Made by a program: the position numbers and the translations under genes. Below, piece by piece: positions 21,022-33,473 of a DNA stretch of 64,000 nt. The notes below the pieces were generated by a model. The model ran no database searches and had not been told where the DNA came from. It saw only the letters and a program-made list of their open reading frames with translations. Position 1 is the stretch's first letter. Every line of letters begins with the position of its first letter. Source of the DNA: Promerops cafer (lineage: Eukaryota > Chordata > Aves > Passeriformes > Nectariniidae); the NCBI GenBank assembly GCA_013398275.1, contig VZSE01014927.1:888052-952051 (forward strand). The letters run 5' to 3'.

Positions 21022-22118
21022 GAAAAGGATATTTTCTCTTTTCTGCCTTTCTTCAAGCTATACGAGAGCTTTATGTTGTAAAAAAAAACCCAAGGCATTT
21101 GTTAAACCCCAGAATGGGCTTCCTGTATGTGTGTCTGAATATGTGCATTTTTAGAGTGAGTTCAAGAAAAAATGCATGTACATTGTGTGCCACACACTGA
21201 GGCTGCCCCTGCTCTAAAAACTTTGCTACATGCCCACAGTTCCAGGAGTGTGTGAGTGGCATCGCTTGGAGCTTCACGGGTGAAAGACACCAGTGGAAGG
21301 CAGAACTGCAGGGACATCAAGAGAAACTCAGATGATTCTCATCAAACTGAAGTACCTACTCTTCCTTCCTCTGTTCTCCATTCTCACATTCCTCTTTCTT
21401 CCCCTTTTGACTGTGGCCTCTAAGCTCTTGGGTGTCTGCAGCCTTTGCAGCATTCACAGTTTACTGAACTTTTCCCGGTTAATATTTCTCGTTTGCCAAT
21501 AGGGATTTTATTTTAAAAACTAAAAATAGAAAAAAAAAAAAAAGTCATTCATGTTAGCAGTGCAGAAAAGGCTATTATTGCTCCAAAGAAAAAATAAATT
21601 ATAGAGTCTGATTTTCAGGAAGACAGGCAGTTGTCAGCTCATAGCAGAAGAGCCCAGTGGTCACACATGGCTAATTCTCTTTTCGGGGTGATCCTCTCTC
21701 TACAGACTAGACAAGGAATAGTTTTGCTTACTCCTGTCTGATACAGCTGACCTCAGGCAACCTTCCCCCAACTTGTCACAGTGTAAGAGTCATCAAGCAA
21801 AGAAAGTGCAGTGTGAATTTTGTGGAAGTTCAAAAGCACATCAGAGATTTTGAGTTGTTCTTTTAAAGAAATAGGATGTGCCTCACTTAAAAATGGTCCT
21901 TTATGTTCCTGAAGTGCCTGAAAGTTACAGTAAGAGAGAAAATGTTTCAAGTGTTTAGCTCCTGCTTTACTATACTGAGTTAGTGACAAAGGCTTTCAGG
22001 CAGAATATCTGAACAATAGAGGCTGCTCAGTAAGAGACAATCTCTAGAAAGAAATGCACAGGGACTTTATCTAGGGCAAACAAGGCTATGTATTTAATAT
22101 CCAGGCTATTACTGTTAC
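21022..22118. other. Unassigned non-coding sequence
   Basis: An A14 run lies at about 21530-21543 and an A/C tract at 21081-21092. No coding frame longer than 78 codons is found. Confidence 0.5.
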
Positions 22119-22220
22119 TCTGTTGTGTCATGTAACTTATCCTGTGATGCAGTTTTCCCATCCAGGAAAAAAGGGATAATATATTTACCATTTGCTTTAA
22201 TCTCACAGTTATGTGACAAA
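22119..22220 (+). mobile_element. MIR-type SINE relic
   Basis: Sense-strand MIR landmarks are recognisable: TGTTGTGTCATGTAACTTA (the 'tgtgtgacc-agttact' region), then GATGCAGTTTTCCCATC, then AAAAAAGGGATAATATATTTACC, matching the 'cctcagtttccccatctg-aaaatggggataataatacc' order. The copy is diverged and about 100 bp long. Confidence 0.5.
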
Positions 22221-23129
22221 TTCCAACAGAACTTGCTGTGAATTGTGGTTGAATTTCTGAAAAAAACCCCAAAACTAAAAACACCTGAAACCCAAACATG
22301 TCTTTAGTCTGTTTCTTAAATGTCATTAAATGTGTTAAATATAATTAAATATGTTGAACTCTAAGATGAGTAGCATTCTTATTTCTTTTTTTACCACAAT
22401 AATATAAATTTTTAAAAATAAATTGAATTTTTCATAGTACTTCTTGCATGTCTCTAATATTGCACAGGATTAATAATAGAAATTCTGAATTGCAGATGAG
22501 AGAAATAAATTCTAGATAAAGGCATAATTTAAAATGTAAAAGGACAGAATTAGGCAATAAGAATTGTACTCTGAGAGCAGGAGAAGTGAGTCCAAATCTG
22601 AGATGGAAACCTGACCACTGTGTCACAAGGCAAAACTCAAATTTATCAAACCCTAAAATTAATGTATTTATTCCAGGCTTTACTGACTTCAGCAGGGATC
22701 AGGACAATACATGCACTACTGATTCTGCCGCAATTCCATAACAAAGGATGGGAGGAATGTTTTGAAACTGGCTCACTTGTACAGTTGCAGAGGAAGGCAG
22801 TGAGCTACAACACTAACTTCATGGGGGAACTGTGCTCACAGGGCTTTTGGGATGCAGTGGAACTGGGTAATTTAACAGCAGTGTCTCGGAGGGACAAAAG
22901 CCTCACTCACTCCTGCCTCACTAAACTCACACTTTAAAACAAGTTTGCTCTTAAAACAAGCTTAGCTGGGTTACAAAGGCTTAAAATGTGCCCTCAGATT
23001 CCTTCTCTCTTTCTGGCAAGGGCCCTCCAAGCCCTGTGATGGCATCCCAGTGTTGTGCCTGCAGCGCACCCAGCTCAGCACGGGAGATTTGGGGCTGTGT
23101 CAGGCTGGCAGGGGCTGGGTGAGGGTGGC
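22221..23129. other. Unassigned non-coding sequence
   Basis: An A/C-rich tract covers 22259-22298. A 105-codon plus frame (22620-22937) has no recognisable content. The GC rises at 23010-23130 without a defined element. Confidence 0.5.
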
Positions 23130-23480
23130 CACACAGCTGTATATTTATCGTGCATCACTTAGGAGATGCTGAATATTGCTTGGACACTTTAATAGATGCA
23201 TCAGTGTTAACTGATTTGCTCTGAGGCACCATATGCTAATCAAATGGGGTGCGATGCATAATGTCTTATTAATGTCGTAATAAAGGAAATCTTGATGTGT
23301 TCCGTAATGTCTTTATGATTACCTTTAATTTTAGATAGCTAGTGAAGGAATGTGTGTTCAATACCTGGATCTGCTGTCTAATTACCTAGGATATAACAAG
23401 AACCAAATGTACAATAAAAGGCCAGGGTTTTTACTGGAAATCGCTGGTGACAAAATAAACCATAAATAAGTATTACAGTC
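23130..23480. promoter_or_regulatory. Candidate conserved developmental enhancer
   Basis: This AT-rich unique block is packed with homeodomain and POU cores: ATGCTAAT (23233-23240, octamer variant), GATGCATAATG (near 23253), CTTATTAATGTCGTAATAAAGG (in part, near 23265), TTTATGATTACC (near 23312) and CTAATTACC (23379-23387). At least four CpGs survive in very AT-rich surroundings (23149, 23252, 23276, 23303). Retained CpGs in such context usually mean constraint. It carries no repeat similarity. Of the AT-rich blocks in the window this is the one I rate most likely to be deeply conserved. Confidence 0.4.
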
Positions 23481-23794
23481 TGAACAAGCCAGAAACACCA
23501 CCTCCAGATCGGCACATGAGATTGTTTTAGGCATATTTTGACTTCTTTTTATCTTTAGTCACCAACCTGGAGAAAGATAATACGTAGACACAGAGGTATA
23601 CAGCTTCAAAGCTGCTCCCAGGAGGTTTAAATACAAGGGCCCAACAGATGTTTTACATTTACTTCTACAAATAAACACACACATAGTTCTGTCATTCAAT
23701 TCAAGCCACCCCTTATGCTGACAACAGTTTTTCAGGTAAAGTTACCTTAAGCCTGCTCATCTTTTCATAAATACTCTTACTCTTTCCCTTCTTA

Positions 23795-23818
23795 ACACAC
23801 ACACATACACACACACCA
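23795..23818. repeat. (AC)n microsatellite
   Basis: AC units with one T interruption run across this span. Confidence 0.85.
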
Positions 23819-23949
23819 CTACTACTTTGAATTACTTCTGAGAGTTTGAAGCAACATGGAAAATAAGCTCTTACTAACAGCATTTGGATTCAGGTGTTTT
23901 CTTTTATGTAATTTGCCCAATCCTCAATGTATTTTGCATAGGAAAATGG

Positions 23950-24065
23950 TAGCTGTTCTCCCTTTTATAACTGGGGAAACTGAGGCACAGAGTTCATGAT
24001 GTGCATGACAGCACTTTGAATTTGGGATTAGGCATCAGGTCTCACAACTCCTAAATCAGCTTCTG
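23950..24065 (-). mobile_element. MIR-type SINE relic
   Basis: CTCCCTTTTATAACTGGGGAAACTGAGGCACAGAG (in part, from about 23958) is the best-preserved antisense MIR core in the window. It is followed by GAATTTGGGATTAGGCATCAGG and AACTCCTAAATCAGC, corresponding to the 'gggattcgaacccaggtct-gactcc' region. The 3' end in this orientation falls near 24065. Confidence 0.62.
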
Positions 24066-26689
24066 AGCAAATAAGTGCTTGGAATGGAACTCCTCACATC
24101 AAACAGCATTGCTAGAAAATTTTGGTTTTGTTGTGGCAGATAAGAGACGTTTCAGCAGTCTTATACAAAAGAGGAATTTATTAAAAGTGACATCTTTGCT
24201 CTATCAAGATTCTCACCCAAAACCCGGTGCTTTTGCAGATATGCAAATATCACCCTTTCACTCTTTTGTAGAATAAGTTTTTAAACACAGACCCCCAAAG
24301 GAAATATTTTGCATCTGAGGGAGTGAAATTGGAAACAGAACACTCATGGAAGTTTATGCATGACCCTTCACAACCAGAGCTGCTTGGTAGTAACATCTGG
24401 CCCCCTTCATACAGACAGGCTCCAGGGTAGCTTATCCCTAAGCACATTCAACAGGTGCACACAAACAGAGTTATTTTTCAGGCAGGTGTTGATGAAGCTA
24501 AGATCAGCATCTGGCCATTGTGACTGAAATGGAGAGAAAGGATTGGAAAGAGTGAATTCTGGATCTCTGAGTGAACTACAGGCTGCTACTTTAGCATGAA
24601 TCAGAGAAAAGCCTCTGCAGGTCAGTGGAGTCACACCAGGGTAGAAGTAGTAAAAAGCTAAATGAAAACCAGGCCCAGGAATTAGAGCAGCAATGCTGCC
24701 TGGGCCCTAAGAGACAGCCAGAAACCCTTTGATAGAGTAAAATCCTCATACACTGCAAGAAACAACCTGCAAGAGAGTTCCCTGTCGGCATCATTAATGC
24801 ATTCCCCAAAGCAGAAATCAGAAGGCTCTTTCCAGAGGCAGGATGCTGTAGAAAGAGGCTCCTTATTTAATGACACCAGTGAATGTTTTGCCCAATGTGG
24901 AGACAAAGAAATTTACCTTCTGACTTAGTATCAACAAAGGCTGGTACAGGTCTAAAATTCATGGCCAGGATGGGTGCAAGGGAGGGTGAGAAGTGAAAAG
25001 GAGAAGTCACTTCACTAGTGGGATAGCTAAAGAATGGTTTTACAATTCGTGATCCCTTCTAGCCCTTTAGCTTCCTGGATCATGGGATTTGCCTTCATTA
25101 TGATCTGTTCCTCTGTCTTTTGGATTTATGAAAAATAGGGAATTGGTGCTCAGGATCAAGCAGAACAAAATCAAACAGCCCTGGGGACAGCCTTGGCCCC
25201 AGGCGAGGAAGAGAACTGAACTGCACAAGCAGCCTGAGAGTCACATTTTCAGCTGTTACATGATTTCCAGTCTGGACTTATGTTCCAGACCAGCTGAAAA
25301 AATTATTACAAGGTACAAAATATTTCCTTCTCTATCTTCTTCAACGTTCAAGTCTCAAATCAGTGTTGTTGTTTCTTAAACTAGTGATCAGAGCTGTGAG
25401 GAATCCCAAAAGATCAGCTGATCCAGAAGGAAATATTAATATCCAGTAGTTTGTGGATGCTTGTCTAATATCATCTTCATAGCTTCTATAGACTGAGACA
25501 GCATGACAGTCCTAAAGCAGTCCTCTTTTCCTATATATTGAAACTTACTGTTCCCTGTGGTAGTTGTAAACTCTCTGAACAGAGGAGTTATCAACCTCTA
25601 TAGAAGCACATCTGCCTGACTTCTATGAGACAGAGGCCAAATTTGTGTTTGTCTGTCATTCTTCATTTTTTTAATCCTCCTACCTCTAACCTTATATTTA
25701 ATTATTTTATTTTCCCTCATCTGATGAATGTAACTTTTACGACTTCTATGCCACAAGCTATGTTTATACAAAGTCTAATTTGTATTGAGATGCCTTGGTT
25801 CTTGACCTGTGTGCACTGCCACAGTGCTGGATACCAAGATATCAGTTTCTTCTTATTATTCAGATAGCAGGAATTTGTTACTCTGGTACACCTGGACTTC
25901 TTAACATTAATACTGCCCAGGGTAACTCTGAAATAACCTGGAAACAGTAGAAAGGACAGATATTGGAAGAAACAGAAGCAGACAAAGAAGAGGAATTATA
26001 AAAATATTTGAGGGTTAGGTCTAGTTTACATTTCTCTCCAAAAGCAGCACTGAAAAGCTCTGACCAATATAGACTTATCCTATGAATATTGCTGCACCAG
26101 AGTAAAAAAAAAAATTAAATATAGCACTTCAGACCAACTCCAGCTGAAACTTAAGATGAACCTGAATATCTCTGGGTTTGCCTAACCTGTATTCCTAATG
26201 CTGTTTGTTCTAAGTCAGCAAACCCTCGTTTCTACAGGGAATGTTTGAACTTAAGTCCTAATCCATATGAACGACGGCAAGAGCACATAAGAGCAGGAAT
26301 TGTAAAGCTAAAGCCTTTTATTTTATTTTTCATTCCCTGATAGTTCCATAGCTCTAAGCATTGTGGCTTCCACAGAAGGTAGCAGCACATTGCCAGCAGC
26401 ATACCTAATTAATTCCTCCTCGCTTGTTCCATGTGGCTTCCTTACCCCCCATCCAACTGACCTATTGCTTCTCTTCAAGATAGGCTAAATTAATGATGAT
26501 AAAATTAAGAAAGAAGTGAATTATTTAATTCCAGAAAGTATCAAAGCTTACATGATCCCAGCACTGAGTAGGCCAGAAGGATCAGTCCATGCCCTGGGGA
26601 TTGTTTTTCTGGGCTCCACCCAGAGTTCTCATAAAAATCAATGGGAATTTAGCCTGGTCTTCAGTGGGTGACCTTTTGATTCTCAAGAG
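24066..26689. other. Unassigned non-coding sequence
   Basis: No gene is recognised; frames do not exceed 83 codons. The 12-bp palindrome GATCAGCTGATC at 25412-25423 is within chance. AT-rich unique blocks at about 26290-26550 contain several TAATTA-type cores and may be regulatory. Confidence 0.5.
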
Positions 26690-26850
26690 GTGCATAATGC
26701 TTGGCATTTACTCTGTGCAGTGTCTTTCACGAGAAGGGCTCAAAATATCTCTCTACACCAAGTCTCACAATATCCTCAAGGGGAAAGTAAGCATTATCCT
26801 CATTTAATTAATGCATTGCCAAAGGCTAAAACACGTACTAAAGGAGGCTG
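26690..26850 (-). mobile_element. MIR-type SINE relic (amniote type)
   Basis: Antisense order: CTTGGCATTTACTCTGTGCAG (in part), AAGGGCTCAAAATATCT (counterpart of the 'ctcaaagcgctttac' landmark), TCTCACAATATCCTCAAGGGG (in part), GTAAGCATTATCCTCATTTA. The last landmark corresponds to 'ggtaagtattattatcctcatttta'. The match is diverged but consecutive. Confidence 0.5.
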
Positions 26851-27209
26851 ATCCTTCAAGGTGTGCAGCTTGCTCATATTCTGGGGAAGCTGGTGAGGAG
26901 ATGAACACACTGAGCACCAAACTGGATTAGCTTCCAAGACCAAGGTCAGTTTGCAGATCAGATATTCTTGCCCATCATGCTTCATCCAGTGTTCATACCC
27001 AGTGCCTTCACCCACTGCTGCATCAAGATCCAAGTGATAGCAACAACAAGAAATATTTTAAACTGATTGTTTGTGGTGTTATATGTACATAATCTATCCA
27101 ATCCTGAAGCACACCAACCAGTGCAGCCCCTTTCTTCTGTCAATCAGCGGAGCACAGCAAGCAGAAAGTCTTACTAGGTAGCCACCAACCTGCACAGGAC
27201 TTGGCTTTA
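26851..27209. other. Unassigned non-coding sequence
   Basis: No repeat or convincing frame is seen in this interval. Confidence 0.45.
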
Positions 27210-27300
27210 TTTCTGCACTAGCCAGGACTTGGCATATGGCCCTGAGGTAAGTCACCACTCTCAGATCATCTGTGCAGCTCCTATCTATTACCCTGACACT
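27210..27300 (+). mobile_element. Weak MIR-type SINE fragment
   Basis: TGCACTAGCCAGGACTTGGC, GGCCCTGAGGTAAGTCACC and TCATCTGTGCAGCTCC follow the sense MIR order 'ccactag-tgtgtgaccttgggcaagtcact'. The match is partial. It faces the better copy at 27345. Confidence 0.32.
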
Positions 27301-27344
27301 AATTATGAGTGCCTTGCTACCAGCAATGTGCTGCCTAAAAGCAA

Positions 27345-27455
27345 GAAGGAAAGGGAACTGAGCCATAGACAAGCTAAGTAACTTCTAAAGTCATGTAGGA
27401 TATCTACTGTAGCCAGGGAATTCAACAGAGTTGACTCAGGTCTTTGTGGAATTGA
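27345..27455 (-). mobile_element. MIR-type SINE relic
   Basis: GGAAAGGGAACTGAGCC, AAGCTAAGTAACTTCTAAAG (27371-27390), TCATGTAGGATATCTACTGT, AGCCAGGGAATTCAAC and GACTCAGGTCTTTG reproduce, in order and with correct spacing, the antisense MIR sequence from the core to the tRNA-like head. It overlaps the end of the minus-strand frame at 27303-27572, which is therefore not credible as a gene. Confidence 0.65.
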
Positions 27456-28570
27456 AAATCTGTCTATTGTACCATACGGAAAGAACAGAGATGTAAACTT
27501 CCCCTTGCTTATTCTCATCTGCCACCCACTCTTTCCCTCCTCCTTTATGGTCATAAAGCTGCTTATTTTCATTACATCCTAAGCACTTCTAGGCTTTCTG
27601 TACTTTTGAAGAAGACTTGATGGCTTGATTGAGACTCATAATAAACGTGTAAGCAGGCAGATCCCTAAATTAGCTTGAAAATCCTGATAGATGCATTGTC
27701 ATAAGAAAAAAAAGCAGCAGTGGGGCTAAAGAAAACTTTACCATGATGCAGACCAAGAACTAAGTGCTCAGAGTTTGACTGAAACAGCATTATTTTTTTT
27801 TCCTGCAAAGCAGCTGTAAAGGAGAATTAAGATAGCATGTCACTGAAAATGGGATCTCTCCTATGGAGGATAATGCCTGCCATTATCTCAGAACCATTTG
27901 CTGCTCTATATTCAAAGAACTCCTGAGTCTCTACAATAGGCAGTCTAATTGCAAACATTTGGTGTTAATGTTTGATGACCAGAAGCACAGCAAACCCAAG
28001 GTGTATTTCAGAACAGTACGTGAGTTTTCTTTGCTTCAGGCACTGTGCAAGGCATCCACTGATGAGCTAACTGCAATCTTCTTGGAAGGTTTTATGACTG
28101 TACCAAGGTTTAAAGAGTTGCTGCTAAATGCACCTCGGATTGGCCCAGGTGTAAGACCAAGTCACTTACAGGTACTCTGATAAAGTCACTTTGACCTGGA
28201 GAATGAGGATTTCAGGATCTGAAGCCAAATAAAAGTGGCAGTGAAGGGGCGGGACAACTCGATAAGTCAACCTCCAGTTATAAAAGTACTGAGCATGTGT
28301 GCTGGAGGTGATTGAGCACAGCCTTGAAAATGTTAGTGGTGGAGAAAGTGTATGAAAAAAACATCCTAAAGATGTCAGCTTGATTAATGCCAAAAGGCTT
28401 CTTCAAAACTTGATTCTCCAGGTCTGTATTTGTGATCTCTTTGGCCACAAGTTCAGTTTCTAGTAAAGTGAAGATTTTGTTGCAACAAAATCTCAGCTCT
28501 GAGAACTTGCAAGTTGTTCAGAAAAGAAAAAATTTAAAATTCAATGTTTCTGGAATGTTCATGGGTTATC
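27456..28570. other. Unassigned non-coding sequence
   Basis: A 105-codon plus frame (27863-28180) is the most protein-like of the nearby frames by eye, but I recognise no domain. Frames running into the N gap are artefacts of the T run and unknown bases. Confidence 0.45.
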
Positions 28571-28970
28571 TTTTTTTTTTTTTTTTAATNNNNNNNNNNN
28601 NNNNNNNNNNNNNNNNNNNNNNNNNNNNNNNNNNNNNNNNNNNNNNNNNNNNNNNNNNNNNNNNNNNNNNNNNNNNNNNNNNNNNNNNNNNNNNNNNNNN
28701 NNNNNNNNNNNNNNNNNNNNNNNNNNNNNNNNNNNNNNNNNNNNNNNNNNNNNNNNNNNNNNNNNNNNNNNNNNNNNNNNNNNNNNNNNNNNNNNNNNNN
28801 NNNNNNNNNNNNNNNNNNNNNNNNNNNNNNNNNNNNNNNNNNNNNNNNNNNNNNNNNNNNNNNNNNNNNNNNNNNNNNNNNNNNNNNNNNNNNNNNNNNN
28901 NNNNNNNNNNNNNNNNNNNNNNNNNNNNNNNNNNNNNNNNNNNNNNNNNNTTTTTTTTTTTTTTTTTAAT
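28571..28970. other. Assembly gap (361 N) with matching T-tract flanks
   Basis: Bases 28590-28950 are N. The left edge is T16 followed by AAT (28571-28589) and the right edge is T17 followed by AAT (28951-28970). The near-identical edges suggest that the two contigs end in the same homopolymer and may overlap, so the real gap could be far smaller than 361 bases or even negative. Confidence 0.95.
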
Positions 28971-31900
28971 CTAACATTCCATGAGCGGGCTACCATATTT
29001 GAACATGGTTAATACATAGAGTTTATAAGAGAAAAGGACTCATGCAAATCTTCTGGCAGAGTATTCTCCTTGATTCTTAGTTAGTTATTCCTTACTGCGT
29101 GCTCCAACCAAGAGCACACTTATAAGCCTATAAACAACATGACCCATAAAAATTCAACACTAGCTCCTAGTTATATATTGTTACTTACTATTTTCTTTAT
29201 TATATTAGACATCTCCCATGCTCCAGGTATTTTACAGCTCTTAGGATAGTTAATGCAATTTAAATATATATAGTGACTGTACTGAGTTCTCGTTTGGGAA
29301 AGGAACTATAATCTATCAGAAAAAAAGCTAATTACAGTTTATCCCATTGATTTATATCTCCCCAAGCCTCCCCTCCCAATTTTTTTTTTTTTGTAAGTAT
29401 TAAAAACCTTCGGTTGTAATTTTGATATATGCTGCTAGATAGATTAAATACCAACTAATTCTCATATAAAACTGGTAGTTTGATCAATACAGCTAAAAGC
29501 TTCATTCCTCACGTATGTATTTCTCAGCTTTAGAACTATCAATTTTAATCTTGCATGTTGGGATTAGATAATAATCAGGCCAGAAATTCAGCTCCACAGA
29601 ATTCAAAAAAACCTCCTGTTCAAATTCCACAGGAAAGAACAGTTGATCCCTCTTTGGAATAAGGAAGATATGCTGGATAACCTCACCAGATTCTGTCCAA
29701 GGCTTCCATCACCAACCCCTTGCCTTCCTCTCTCTCCCTCTATTCTTTTTCTAGTCAGTAACCTTGAGACAGTTGTGAGAGAAAACACCCAAACCAAGTT
29801 AGAAAAAGCAATTTCAAAATTATTTGTTTCCCAGGCTCAAAACACGGGTAAAGATACTGGAAAACCACCAAGAAGGTTTGTCCTCACATTCTGCAAGCAA
29901 CTGAGCAAATCTGTTTTGCCCTTCCTGTATGATACAAATGGATTTCTCACTGAGTGAGTCATTTCATTTCCCAGATAGCCCCAATGTCCTTCTTATGAAG
30001 GAGGGCACAAGAGAGAAGGGAAGAAACAATAAATAAAAGTCACTTCAGCAACGAAGGGTGTGATGTAGGAACCTGATTAGAATGTCATAATGTAGTCTTG
30101 ATATAGGAAATTAAATAGAATAGAGACTAAGTAGCCCACAAAGATTTTGGTTTCAAATAGCATTTATTGTCACACTGTTTTTGAAAAAGAGAAAAGCAGG
30201 AAAGCAACAGAGCTGGTGCTGGATCTCCAGGTGGTTTTCTACAATAACTTTGAAGAAGGTCATGTGAGGAAGAGAGGAAACTGAAGCCTTTTCCTTCCAC
30301 AGAGGAAAATAAATGGGTGATACTATGCTAATGAAGACAATTCACTCCCAGAATGAGTCATTCAGCAGAAGCAGGGTCTCTGTCCTGCCTGTTGATTCAT
30401 ATTCTCTTTCCTCCAGCATCAAGAAGTCGTTCTAAAACTATTGGCTGTGTGACCTACCCAATAACAAGTTTGAGTTTAATTTTGTTATTTATTTGGTATT
30501 AGCATAGTGTCACCCCAAGGAGATTTTCCCTTCAATGGTGTCTCTGTCCCTCAGTATCTGGCTTATCTTCTGTAACGTGGGACAGAAGGAAGCTTGAAGC
30601 AAGACATAATGCCAGAAGAGCTACAGAAGAAATGAGCCACGGGCAGGCAGACTGTCATTGGGTCAGAAGGTCAGCTTGGCCTCCACTTCACCATGCAAAA
30701 ATTAAGGCAGGATTTTTTTCTTTTTCCTTGAAATCTTGTTGTCGCTGTATGAATAATTCCTAATGGTTCTATTTCTCCTGCCTGCTTTGACACACAGGAG
30801 GTTTTAAACAGACCAGCCCTTGGGATGTGAGAGCTCAGATCTGAACCAGCACAATGATGGAATAAAGGTCCAATTATGCAAAACTTCCTTGAGCAAAATT
30901 GTTTAAAAATCAAAATAAAATGAGGATGTCCACAACATTGGTTGTAAAAGGAGTATCAGCTGCACAAGGACTGTACATCTGACCTGATCGACTGCAGTAA
31001 AAAAATTATAAAGCTTGTCCTTCAGAACTAGAACACTTTTTTTTTTCATTTAATGACAACCATGATGGTCTTTTTAAGAAGCAAGCAAAAATTAAAGTAT
31101 TATTTTTAAGCATGTATTTTTTAAATGTATCACTTTATGGAGACATTACTAACCAGATAGCTGGTATAAACTGTCATATTTCTAGTGGCTGAAGACAGCT
31201 GAATCAATACTTCAAACTAGGCTCAATATTTGAATGCAGCAGTAAGGAAAGTGGTGTAATCCACTGTTATAGATTAGATGGCATGTCAATCTTAAATTGC
31301 ACATTACAGAAGATCTAGTTAGAGAGACTTTACTCTAAATACAGCTTTTTTTTTCCAAAAGGTAAATATTCCTTGTGATAAGTTATTTAGCCCAAGTTTT
31401 TTGCGGTGTCATACCATGCAGAATTTGTCTCCTGCATCTATCACGTAGCCAGAACCACTCAATAAAACATCAACTTAATTATCAAAAAGTATTTAAGATC
31501 AAAATCTTTGATTGCCTGTAATGAGATGTCCAATGATGTTAATCGCAGAAAAAGTGTCTGCTTGGAACTAACCATCAGAAACAGATTTCAGTGTGAAATA
31601 AGCAATGATCATTATGACAAAGATAATAAAAAATTGAATCAATTGCACATATATTAAGCAAGAGCTCTTGTATATTAAATATTCATTTTATGCTTCATAT
31701 TCACACCTATAACTTTGTAAATAAATTTTAATGTTTATCAGGGATTTCTTAACTTTCAGCAGTGAACTTATGAAAGGAAAACACAAGTCTATTTAGAGAG
31801 CTCTTTGAAAGGTGACTTTCAGTGTCATAATTCAGACAAATACTTTTCCTCCAAGTATTAAGTACTTTTTAACTTTGATAGAAAGAAATCCATCTTCACA

Positions 31901-33417
31901 TTTTACTCCTTTTTGTTTAAAAGGTTTATTTTCTGTCAGCCAGGGCCCTGATTCTGCTCTCCACAAAATTAGAGACAAAACTCCCATTTGCTCCAACAAA
32001 AGCACAAAGCAGACTCGAATTCATGATATATTGTGTCCCTCAACCAGTCACAAAATCCTGCACCATATTCCCTGCCAGGCAGGCTGGTGCTGCATTGCTT
32101 GGGAAGACAGCTGAGGGACAGAGGCTTTCAGAATAACATGAGATATTTTCCCATCTTTGACTATACCTGTGAGAGCCAAAGGTAAACAAGGGAAAACTGA
32201 GCTGTGCTACACCAGGTTTACCAAGATCCAGTGGCAGCAATACCTGGCTCTGGTATTGACAATGAAGCCTGAAGCCAGGAGGAGAAAGATCATTCATGAT
32301 GGGCAAAGACTAGGTGAATTTTGGAAGCTTTCTTCCTCCCTCTTGTTTGAATAGCAGAGGTTGTGCTTGCCTGGAGCTGCTGCAGTGGCAACCCATGGAT
32401 TGTACTCCCTTATATCATCATTAGCCTGAAAAAGCATGTGATCTGTGCTCCAATTTACCAGTAAGGATTGGATGGATAGCTCTGTTGATGGCAGGAATGT
32501 CCTGGCAGCCCTGCTGCAGCAGCAGTGAAGGGTATCTTGTACTCAGATCAGATCAGCAGATCTGCTCTCTGTGAGGGTTTGGGATGCAAAAGGACCCAGC
32601 AGCTCCTAGAGAAAAGCTAATTTGTTTGGATGTGGAAAAGCTGAGAAGGACATATTGGGTGGATGGGACCACACTGTACTGTGCTCCAGTTACATGTACA
32701 GGTTTGTCCCTTTTCAGGGTCTCCAAAAATCCCTCACCCCCAGTTTTGGGTGGGCTTCTGTCCTATAACTCTGTGCAGAACTGCTGGGTGCTGGTCTCAT
32801 GGCTGCCACAACCCAGTGCAGGGTCGGCTCCTGTGGGAGACACTCCTGCAGCACTCTCAGGTCAGTGACACCAACCCCCGTTTGTTTGAAAAGAAGGAAA
32901 GAATTTCAGCAGCAGCTCCAGTAGTATTTTTCTGTGCCAGTAAATTGCTTGTCCCTCTCTCCATCCTATGGGCCCCAGGGAGTTTTGAGGAAAATGCCGT
33001 GATTTTTCCTAGTATAAATGCTTACAAAAAGACCTGGTTTAGAACTGGTTTGTCAACATAGCTAGGCCAAACTGGTCATCCAGGTGAAAAGTGTAGGTTT
33101 TTTTTGTCCAGAATTAGCATAGAGTTCATACACTTGTATCTTTTTCTTTTAAACTTTTTAAAATTGTTTACTTAAATAATATTACCTCTCTGAAGCCAGA
33201 TAGCCAGGAAATCTGCATGTAGTTGCACAAATGGTGGAACTACAGAGCATTAATTTTTTCAGTCTTTCTCCCAGTTTGGATTCTCTGCTGTCAAAGTAAT
33301 ATGCTTAATCTCAACTAAGGCTTTTCCCTCAGTGAGAATCAGGCTTTCCCTCCTCTATCCACAGCCTTATTTTCATTAGCTTTGTAGGAAATGAATACAT
33401 TTGAGAGGGCTTATTCC
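28971..33417. other. Unassigned AT-rich non-coding sequence
   Basis: No repeat or gene is recognised. A small hairpin, GTGCTC (29099-29104) and GAGCAC (29112-29117), lies near the gap. Open frames of up to 132 codons (32663-33061) lack recognisable content. The very AT-rich block at 31590-31745 has many TAAT, TTTAT and TATTCAT cores and could be regulatory. Confidence 0.5.
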
Positions 33418-33473
33418 AGAAGAGGAGGTAGAGAGAGGAAGGAGAGGAAGTGAGAGAGAGAGAGGGAGAAGGA
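33418..33473 (+). repeat. Purine (GA-rich) low-complexity tract
   Basis: A/G-only sequence apart from two T interruptions (33429 and 33451), with GAGAGAGAGAG near its centre. Such tracts can form triplex DNA and bind GAGA-type factors. Confidence 0.8.

Noticed and set aside
28432..28996. Frames of 180 and 145 codons across 28432-28996
   Set aside because: They consist mostly of unknown bases in the assembly gap and T/A homopolymer translations.
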